41,513 nucleotides of DNA. Origin: Pseudomonas sp. (GTDB lineage: Bacteria; Pseudomonadota; Gammaproteobacteria; Pseudomonadales; Pseudomonadaceae). Below, piece after piece: positions 35,920 to 41,513 of the stretch. Positions within the stretch are counted from its first letter, which is position 1, and each line of letters opens with the position of its first letter. The position numbers and the translations under genes were made by a program. The stretch covers positions 1 through 41,513 of the forward strand of contig NZ_JAMFRV010000327.1 of NCBI RefSeq assembly GCF_026224925.1, in the 5' to 3' direction. The notes under the pieces were generated by a model. It did no database searches. It was not told where the DNA came from and saw only the letters and a program-made list of their open reading frames with translations.

Positions 35920-35935
35920 TCAACATCACCGTTGA
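35920..35935. promoter_or_regulatory. Operator 4 of the divergent region
   Basis: TCAACATCACCGTTGA is an exact copy, and its right end runs into TTGACA (35932-35937), a consensus -35 box facing the second LLM gene. The matching -10 (CATGCT at 35955-35960) is weak. Confidence 0.6.
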
Positions 35936-35994
35936 CATAATCAAAATCAGATCGCATGCTTGCTTTCACAAGCCGCTTTCCCAGGAGAACAATA

Positions 35995-37149
35995 ATGAAA
36001 TTCAACTTGATGCAGACCGGCGTTATTGGCCGCCGCTATGAGATAGAAGCTGGCATGGCCGGGCAGCGGCCCGAGCTTTACCAACGGTTTCTTTCCGAGG
36101 TTAAGGATTACGTTCGCCTTGCGGACGACCTTGGCTACGCAGGCTATTGCCAGCCGGAACATCACCTGCAGATCGAAGGCTTTGAGATTAACAACCACCC
36201 TGGCATGTTTAGCCTGTTCGTCGGCATGCACTCCAAACGCCTCAAAGCAGGAATCATGGGCTACACCCTGCCTACGCATAACCCGGTACGTATTGCCGAA
36301 GAAATTGCCACCCTCGACCATATGTTGCAGGGCCGCTTGTTCGTAGGATTCACCCGGGGTTACCACGCGCGTTGGGTAGATTCATACGCCGCTATTCGCG
36401 GCGTTTCTGCAACCACCGTCGATATGGTCAAGTCCAAGGACGCCATGGACGAGCTCAACCGCGAGATTTTCGAAGAGTCCCTACAAGTCATTAAAAAGGC
36501 TTGGACCAATGACGTGTTCAGCCATAAAGGCAAACATTGGGAGTTCCCGCCAAACGGCGGCTCCGCTGGCCACCCTGCCTACGCTGAGTTTGGCAAAGGC
36601 ATGGACAAGGACGGCATTGTCCGCCAGATCGGCATCGCACCGCTGTGCTATCAAAAACCGCATCCACGCATCTACGGCGGTTTCGCCGGCAGCATGAAAA
36701 CCGTCGACTTCTGGGCACGCGAAGGCGGCAAGCCAATTGTCCTGTCGGGTGACCTGGACTTCTGTGAAGCCCTCTGGAAACGCTATGCGGAGAGTGCCAA
36801 GCAAGCAGGCAATGAAGTCGCACGCGAAGAGGTCGCGGCATGGGGTGGCTTCTTGATGTTGACCAATGACAAAACCAAAGCCCGCGAGCTAATGGCTGAG
36901 CACCAATGGTTTTGGGACAAGTGGTTCATTCCGTTTGGTCAGCGCATGCCCAACGTCCTGATTGGTTCAGCAGACGAGATCGCCGACCGCATCGGTGAGG
37001 CTCATGACCGACTGGGTTTCAATGAGCTGTTCCTGATGTTCGGCCAGGGTCACCTCAACCCAGATCAAAACAACGAAGAACTGGAGAAATTCGCCAGTCT
37101 TGTAGCGCCGCGGTTTGCGACCAAAGGCGCAGACGGCATATTTGCCTGA
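35995..37149 (+). CDS. LLM-class flavin-dependent monooxygenase (second)
   Basis: A 384-residue luciferase-like monooxygenase, distinct in sequence from the first. The start is the ATG at 35995, with AGGAG 8 nt upstream; the frame is open further but the family begins MKFNLMQTGV. Typical elements are DLGYAGYCQPEHH, MGYTLPTHNPVRIAEE, DHMLQGRLFVGFTRGYHARW and, near the end, VLIGSADEIADRI. It would use reduced flavin from the reductase encoded directly downstream. It may be a second oxygenation step, or act on another isomer of the substrate. It is the first gene of a three-gene + operon. Confidence 0.93.
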   Translation: MKFNLMQTGVIGRRYEIEAGMAGQRPELYQRFLSEVKDYVRLADDLGYAGYCQPEHHLQIEGFEINNHPGMFSLFVGMHSKRLKAGIMGYTLPTHNPVRIAEEIATLDHMLQGRLFVGFTRGYHARWVDSYAAIRGVSATTVDMVKSKDAMDELNREIFEESLQVIKKAWTNDVFSHKGKHWEFPPNGGSAGHPAYAEFGKGMDKDGIVRQIGIAPLCYQKPHPRIYGGFAGSMKTVDFWAREGGKPIVLSGDLDFCEALWKRYAESAKQAGNEVAREEVAAWGGFLMLTNDKTKARELMAEHQWFWDKWFIPFGQRMPNVLIGSADEIADRIGEAHDRLGFNELFLMFGQGHLNPDQNNEELEKFASLVAPRFATKGADGIFA

Positions 37150-37218
37150 GTGCTCGCTCGCTACCCAGCGCCGCACACGGCGCTGGGCCTACACACTTTG
37201 CCGATTGCAGGATCAGCC

Positions 37219-37770
37219 ATGACCATAAAACAACAGCACGAAGCCATTCAGCCATTGGACCCGAAAAGGTTTCGCCAGGTGCTTGGGCAATATCCTACGG
37301 GCGTCTGCGTGATCACCGCGATACAAGAGGACAACGCACCTGCAGCCATGGTGGTCGGATCCTTTACTTCAGTCTCCCTCGATCCACCCTTGGTTGCGTT
37401 CTTGCCCGACCGAGCGTCTTCAAGCTGGCCAAAAATTCAGGCCGCAGGAAAGTTCTGCGTGAACATTTTAGGGGCTGACCAGGAGGACGTATGCCGACGT
37501 CTCGCGTCCAAAGCTACTGATAAATTCATCGGCACGGTGTATCGACTCTCCCCGCTGGGTTCTCCGATTATTGAGCAAAGCGTCGCGTGGATAGATTGCG
37601 ACATGCAAGCCATTCACGAGGCCGGTGACCATTACATTGTGATTGGCCTGGTCCATGACCTGGAAATCGAACAAGGCGGCCTGCCGCTAGTATTCTTCCA
37701 GGGCAGCTATGGCCAGTTTTCGCCATTGGGGCTAGCCACAGCAAAAGAACGCAGCGCAACCAGCGTCTAA
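37219..37770 (+). CDS. Flavin reductase (FMN-dependent, two-component monooxygenase partner)
   Basis: A 183-residue flavin-reductase-domain protein that should supply FMNH2 to the LLM enzymes. The fold's hallmarks are LGQYPTGVCVITA, VVGSFTSVSLDPPLVAF, ASSSWPKIQAAGKFCVNIL and the His-containing EAGDHYIVIGLVHDLE. I chose the ATG at 37219, preceded by AGGATC, over an in-frame start at 37150 that would abut the LLM stop. It lies 69 nt after the second LLM gene in the same operon. The pairing of reductase and oxygenase genes is standard for two-component systems. Confidence 0.92.
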   Translation: MTIKQQHEAIQPLDPKRFRQVLGQYPTGVCVITAIQEDNAPAAMVVGSFTSVSLDPPLVAFLPDRASSSWPKIQAAGKFCVNILGADQEDVCRRLASKATDKFIGTVYRLSPLGSPIIEQSVAWIDCDMQAIHEAGDHYIVIGLVHDLEIEQGGLPLVFFQGSYGQFSPLGLATAKERSATSV

Positions 37771-37797
37771 GGACGACACTCACGCTGAGGTATTGAA

Positions 37798-38580
37798 ATG
37801 ATCGATGAACAAGAAGCGTGTGCATGCCTGAGTGTCAACGGGATGATCGCAACGATTACCCTGAACAAGCCCACAGCTTATAACGCCATTGATACAGACA
37901 TGGCCTTGCGCTTGAAATTGCTCGCATTGGAAGTAGAGGCACGAAAAGACATTCGCGTACTGGTATTAGCCGGTGCAGGTAAATCGTTCTGCGCTGGCGG
38001 TGATCTGGATTTCTTCGTCAGGCATATCGATGATCTCGCCCCACCCATTACTCAACTACTGACCGACCTGAATATCTTTCTGCTGGTTTTGCAGCGGATG
38101 CCAGCGCTAGTGCTGACCAGCGTTCAGGGTGTGGCGGCAGGCGCCGGCTTTTCACTGGCCTTCATGGGGGATTTTTGTATAGCGGCCGATAATGCAAGAC
38201 TGCGTCCGGCTTACATCCAAATAGGTTTGTCACCCGATGCCGGCGGCACGGCGGCCCTGGTTCGCGCTGTAGGTCCACGGCGTGCCATGCAGTTGTTTTT
38301 GGCTGAACAGGAAGTCAGTGCGCAACAAGCAATGCAGTGGGGCATGGTCGCTCGCGTTGTACCGGCTGTAGAACTTAAACAGCAGACAGAAGCCTTCGCC
38401 CTTCGTTTGGCACTGTGGGAACCCAAGGCAGCAGCGGCTACCAAACGACTGATCATGCATTCAGCCGGCACAAAACTGCATATACAACTGGAGGAGGAAT
38501 TAAAAGCAGTGGTCAGTTGCATGGACTCGGAGTCGTTTAAACTCAAACTTCGGCAGTTGCGGCAAAATCGACACAATTGA
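37798..38580 (+). CDS. Enoyl-CoA hydratase/isomerase family protein (second)
   Basis: A 260-residue crotonase-fold protein resembling PaaG-type isomerases. The oxyanion site is KSFCAGGDLDFF and VQGVAAGAGFSLAFMGD. The family's second catalytic position carries Asp in GLSPDAGGTAALVRAVG, as in isomerase-type members, in place of the hydratase Glu. It therefore more likely shifts a double bond, or opens or closes a ring, than hydrates. It is the last gene of the LLM/reductase operon, 27 nt after the reductase, and is followed by a terminator hairpin. Confidence 0.92.
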   Translation: MIDEQEACACLSVNGMIATITLNKPTAYNAIDTDMALRLKLLALEVEARKDIRVLVLAGAGKSFCAGGDLDFFVRHIDDLAPPITQLLTDLNIFLLVLQRMPALVLTSVQGVAAGAGFSLAFMGDFCIAADNARLRPAYIQIGLSPDAGGTAALVRAVGPRRAMQLFLAEQEVSAQQAMQWGMVARVVPAVELKQQTEAFALRLALWEPKAAAATKRLIMHSAGTKLHIQLEEELKAVVSCMDSESFKLKLRQLRQNRHN

Positions 38581-38590
38581 CCCACCAACT

Positions 38591-38611
38591 ACCGGCTCGC
38601 AACGAGCCGGT
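38591..38611. terminator. Bidirectional hairpin between the + operon and the tetR gene
   Basis: ACCGGCTCG and CGAGCCGGT form an exact 9-bp stem with a 3-nt loop, located 10 nt after the hydratase stop and 21 nt from the tetR stop. There is no clear T-run. Confidence 0.6.
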
Positions 38612-38632
38612 CAGCCTTCAATCCAAACTGTA

Positions 38633-39280
38633 TCAGACACGCATGCCATCGAAAAATATCCGGGAAAACGTGCCCGCGATCTCAGCAGCGCCATATTTTC
38701 CGTCTGGCTTGTGCCAACGATGGGTCCAGTTAAGCATGCCGAATATTGCGTTCGCTGCAAGCACAGGCACGATATCGTCGCGCAGCAATCCTTTGGCGAT
38801 ACCTTGGGTAATCAAGCCCATCGCAGCTTTCTCAAATCGATGGGTCTGCTGTGCCATGTCCTGGGCCCAGTTAGTGCCCTCTTCCGCGACAATATGCATT
38901 TGCTCCTGAATGTACACGTACATGTACGGGTAGCATTCGTCATAGGAAATCATCAGAAGCTCAATGAGCCTCTCGAGCTTCTGCACCGGGTCAAGCGAGC
39001 GCATGCGCAGCAAGCTCTCCACTTCGGCAATATTCTTGTCGACCGAGCTTTTAATCACTTCCTTGAAGAACTCGTCCTTGCTACCGATGTAGTAGTAAAC
39101 ACTCGCACGGTCCAGATTTGCGGCTTTGGCAATATCGTTCAAGGTGGTGGCTTTATAGCCTTTGTCCTTGAACAACATGGCGGCCACTCGAACCAGCTCA
39201 TCGCGCTTGGCTTTGTATTCGACACTGCCGTCGGCCAATGCAGCCTTGCGACGGCGAGAAATGTTGCTTGTATCGGCCAT
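38633..39280 (-). CDS. TetR-family transcriptional regulator
   Basis: A 215-residue TetR-type repressor. The N-terminal HTH is TTLNDIAKAANLDRASVYYYIGSKDEFF, typical of the family, including the KstR2-like regulators of CoA-thioester pathways. The rest is helical and would bind a ligand, perhaps an acyl-CoA intermediate. I chose the ATG at 39280 (MADTSNISRRRK); the longer frame to 39358 has no supporting site. It lies inside the catabolic island and is the best candidate to bind the TCAAC-N6-GTTGA operators. I see no copy of that operator immediately upstream of it. Confidence 0.92.
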   Translation of the reverse strand: MADTSNISRRRKAALADGSVEYKAKRDELVRVAAMLFKDKGYKATTLNDIAKAANLDRASVYYYIGSKDEFFKEVIKSSVDKNIAEVESLLRMRSLDPVQKLERLIELLMISYDECYPYMYVYIQEQMHIVAEEGTNWAQDMAQQTHRFEKAAMGLITQGIAKGLLRDDIVPVLAANAIFGMLNWTHRWHKPDGKYGAAEIAGTFSRIFFDGMRV

Positions 39281-39414
39281 AAAACCAGATGCTCCCTTGG
39301 TGTGATCCGTCGACAGAGCGAGGTAACACGTTGTTTGGTGCGCCACCCTCTGGCACATGGCGAATATGTTAGCACTGATGGGGCATTCCCTTTAGCTCCG
39401 CGCTATAGGGAGGT

Positions 39415-40278
39415 TTACTGGTCCGGCTTGCGCGTGGTAGTCAGCGGGTTGGTTGATTCCACTCGATAATGCTGCATCGCGGTTTTAAGCCCTACCTCCT
39501 GAATCCATTGTTTGAGTTCAAGCACGGGGGTGGAAAAGTGCAACAAGGTGTCCATTTCCGCAACGCTGGCACTGGCGGCGCGAAAACCCATGGCATCGGC
39601 GGCTTTATTGATCGACAACTTTTTGATCCGCAACACTTCCGGAGCGATCATTGCGATCCTTTCGGCCAAGTCTTCAACGACTGCAATTAATTCATCGGCC
39701 GCCACGCAATGGTTAGCCCAACCCCATTCCACTGCGGTGGGCCCATTAATGCTATTGCCCGGAACAAAGGCGAACTCCTTGGCGCGCTTTGGCCCCACCA
39801 ACGGCACCCAAAGCGGCGCGATATAACCACCCCCGATGGGCACCGTTGGCTCGCTGATACGCACATTGTCCGCAACGATGGTGATATCCGCGTAAACACA
39901 CATCTGCGTCGCGCCTGCGGCACAGTAGCCGTGCACTGCAGCGATGATTGGCTTGGGGTGGTCCCAAATCGCCAGAAAGCGGTTCAGGTTTCGCTGCAAG
40001 CGTTCTCTGTCACTGACCGCATCTTTTGCGCTGGTCAGCTTGCCGACTTGATCAAGATCGAACCCGGCGGAGAACCCACGGCCTTCTCCACGAATGGCGA
40101 TTACTGGTCCACCAGCGGTCTCAAGAAAGCGCAGAGCGTCAGAAAACTCATCAAGCAACTCATTGGATAATGCGTTAGCCTTTTCCGGACGATTGAGAAT
40201 CAACCAGGTCAACGCACCCTTCTGTTCCAAGCGAATAGTTGTGTAAGCGGGGAACGTTACTTGGGTCGACTCAGTCAT
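39415..40278 (-). CDS. Enoyl-CoA hydratase/isomerase family protein (third)
   Basis: A 287-residue crotonase-fold protein. The oxyanion-hole elements are GRGFSAGFDLDQVGK and VHGYCAAGATQMCVYAD. The usual catalytic-Glu region reads EPTVPIGGGYIAPLW, with Gly where the hydratase glutamate normally sits, so a different reaction (isomerase, hydrolase or C-C cleavage as in other crotonase members) is likely. The ATG at 40278 has GGAG 8 nt upstream. It lies 34 nt after the SDR gene, in one operon with SnoaL-like and SDR genes. Confidence 0.9.
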   Translation of the reverse strand: MTESTQVTFPAYTTIRLEQKGALTWLILNRPEKANALSNELLDEFSDALRFLETAGGPVIAIRGEGRGFSAGFDLDQVGKLTSAKDAVSDRERLQRNLNRFLAIWDHPKPIIAAVHGYCAAGATQMCVYADITIVADNVRISEPTVPIGGGYIAPLWVPLVGPKRAKEFAFVPGNSINGPTAVEWGWANHCVAADELIAVVEDLAERIAMIAPEVLRIKKLSINKAADAMGFRAASASVAEMDTLLHFSTPVLELKQWIQEVGLKTAMQHYRVESTNPLTTTRKPDQ

Positions 40279-40312
40279 TTTGCTACTCCATCCATATCGT
40301 TCAAAACCTGGG

Positions 40313-41062
40313 TCATTGAGCCAACATACCGGCGTCGACCAGGTATTCACTGCCCGTTATATAAGACGCCTCGTCTGAGGCAAGAAACAGCACCAGGTTG
40401 CTGACTTCTTCTGGCTTTGCAATGCGCCCCAACGGAATTTGCGCCAACGCATCGCCGCCCTGATCATCCGTGGCTTCAACCATCATCGGCGTTTGAATAA
40501 AGCCGGGGTGTACCGAGTTAACCCTTATGTTGCGCGGGCCATACTCGATTGCCGCCGCTTTGGTCATACCGCGGACCGCAAACTTACTGGCTACGTACGC
40601 CAGACTCGGAAAACCGTAGTTGGCGGCCATCCCGGCAATAGATGAGATGTTAACGATAGAGCCGATGCCCGCCTCCAACATCGACGGAATAACCGCCTGC
40701 ATGCCATAGAACACTGCGTGCTGATTAACTGCACAGACGCTGGCGTAATCTTCGGCGCTCAGTTCGACGGTCTGTGCAACAGGGCCAAGAACTCCGGCAT
40801 TGTTCACCAGAATAGTGATGGGACCAAAACGGGCCACGCCCTGGGCCACGACACACGCCCAGCTATGAACATTGGAAACATCCTGTTTAATGAACAGTGC
40901 GTTGTCAGCACCCAGTTCATTCATTAAGGCGACTCCGCGTTCTTCGTTAAGATCAGTGATGACGACTTTCGCACCTTCACGAACGAATCGTTGAGCGTGA
41001 GATGTCCCCATTCCACGCGCAGCACCCGTTATCAAAGCGACTTTATTGAGTAGCCTGCTCAT
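40313..41062 (-). CDS. Short-chain dehydrogenase/reductase (SDR)
   Basis: A 249-residue classical SDR. The NAD(P)-binding TGAARGMGTSHA (residues ~13-24), NNAGVLGP, catalytic Ser in NISSIAG and YVASK (Tyr/Lys) are all present, and the C-terminus ends ITGSEYLVDAGMLAQ as usual for 3-oxoacyl/alcohol dehydrogenases. An Asp after strand 2 (ITDLNEERG) favours NAD+. It could oxidise a hydroxyl of the substrate or take over the 3-hydroxyacyl-CoA step lost with the remnant at 34397-34528. AAGGAAG precedes the ATG. Confidence 0.94.
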   Translation of the reverse strand: MSRLLNKVALITGAARGMGTSHAQRFVREGAKVVITDLNEERGVALMNELGADNALFIKQDVSNVHSWACVVAQGVARFGPITILVNNAGVLGPVAQTVELSAEDYASVCAVNQHAVFYGMQAVIPSMLEAGIGSIVNISSIAGMAANYGFPSLAYVASKFAVRGMTKAAAIEYGPRNIRVNSVHPGFIQTPMMVEATDDQGGDALAQIPLGRIAKPEEVSNLVLFLASDEASYITGSEYLVDAGMLAQ

Positions 41063-41119
41063 CGGACTTCCTTTTTATTGTGGTGATATTGATTCATCGC
41101 CCTGCACTGTCCAAACCCG

Positions 41120-41513
41120 TCAAGGGGCAAGAAAAGTGTCATAGGCATGTACCGTATCCATGTACTCGCGAATTCGTTTGATCTTGCCGTCGGAGAGTTC
41201 AATGGCCATGTGAAGTTGGTTTTTATAAATGCGACCATTGACTAACTCAGCATAACATTGCACTTCCACCGCGACCCGATCACTTTCGGCGATCATGCTG
41301 ATGGGGGTCACAGGCAGGGCACCTTGTTTATAAACGGCGGTAATACCGGACAGCAGCTCACACATTTGTCGACGATCGTAAGTACCCGACAGTCCTTCCA
41401 GACTGCCCGCGACCCACCAACTGAAATCCTCATGAAAAAAAGCAGAAATGGCCTCAAGGTTTCCACTGGAGAAGGCCTTCAGAAAATCACTCACCAGGTG
41501 TTTACTGCTTTCA
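41120..41513 (-). CDS. SnoaL-like (NTF2-fold) protein, 5' partial at window edge
   Basis: A SnoaL-like protein of at least 124 residues. The frame stays open to the window edge (HLVSDFLKAFSSGNLEAISAF), so the true start lies to the right; a GTG at 41494 is possible but would cut the family's first helix. The domain shows HEDFSWWVAGSLEGLSGTYDRR, the EVQCYAELVNGRIYKNQ strand pair and IREYMDTVHAY. It begins a minus-strand operon with the SDR and the third hydratase. It probably acts as a small isomerase, cyclase or dehydratase; its activity is unknown. Confidence 0.82.
   Translation of the reverse strand, partial: ESSKHLVSDFLKAFSSGNLEAISAFFHEDFSWWVAGSLEGLSGTYDRRQMCELLSGITAVYKQGALPVTPISMIAESDRVAVEVQCYAELVNGRIYKNQLHMAIELSDGKIKRIREYMDTVHAYDTFLAP

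Noticed and set aside
39281-39414. Operator for tetR autoregulation
   Set aside because: Only a weak AACA-CGT-TGTT element is present upstream; no TCAAC-N6-GTTGA copy was seen.

Overview
The window looks like the chromosome of a Pseudomonas, most likely of the fluorescens group. The reasons are the typical Pseudomonas REP-like intergenic palindromes (a GTGGGAG...GCGAAG core, in inverted pairs), moderate-to-high GC coding sequence, many LysR/MFS metabolic modules, and the gene families present. This is inference from the sequence alone; no database was searched.

Left part (1-14.0 kb): accessory nutrient-acquisition modules. It opens with a GMC oxidoreductase cut by the left edge, then 0.7 kb of repeats without a gene. 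A NitT/TauT-type ABC importer follows (binding protein, permease, ATPase; + strand). Next is a minus-strand operon of RraA-like aldolase, MFS transporter and D-2-hydroxyacid dehydrogenase, with two overlapping paralogous LysR regulators divergent from it. Then comes an MFS transporter plus glucarate-dehydratase-like enzyme, with a divergent LysR gene.

Middle part (14.0-21.0 kb): stress and housekeeping genes. These are msrA, a winged-helix SAM methyltransferase, katG with an OxyR-like site upstream, an MBL-fold hydrolase and two GNAT acetyltransferases.

Right part (21.0-41.5 kb): what appears to be one catabolic island built around two luciferase-like (LLM) FMN-dependent monooxygenases. One closely resembles, from memory, the diketocamphane (type II Baeyer-Villiger) monooxygenases of camphor degradation. 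Around them are a flavin reductase, a RibB paralogue that could supply FMN, an alpha/beta hydrolase, a ComB-like protein, an acyl-CoA synthetase, three enoyl-CoA hydratase/isomerase proteins, an SDR, two SnoaL/NTF2-fold proteins, a TetR regulator, and a four-gene envelope set (DUF1302, DUF1329, YCF48-like, MMPL/RND). A remnant of a 3-hydroxyacyl-CoA dehydrogenase gene also remains. A plausible reading is import of a hydrophobic cyclic (terpenoid-like) substrate, oxygenative ring opening by FMNH2-dependent enzymes, lactone or ester hydrolysis, CoA activation and beta-oxidation-like steps. The substrate is unknown.

The most notable observation is a recurring 16-bp operator, TCAAC-N6-GTTGA. It is found in front of ribB, the first LLM gene, the DUF1302 gene, and in at least four copies between the divergent operons at 35.8-36.0 kb. 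Several copies overlap the -35 element of a good sigma-70 promoter. This ties flavin supply, oxygenases, CoA-pathway genes and transport into one regulon, for which the TetR protein encoded at 38633-39280 is the obvious candidate repressor.
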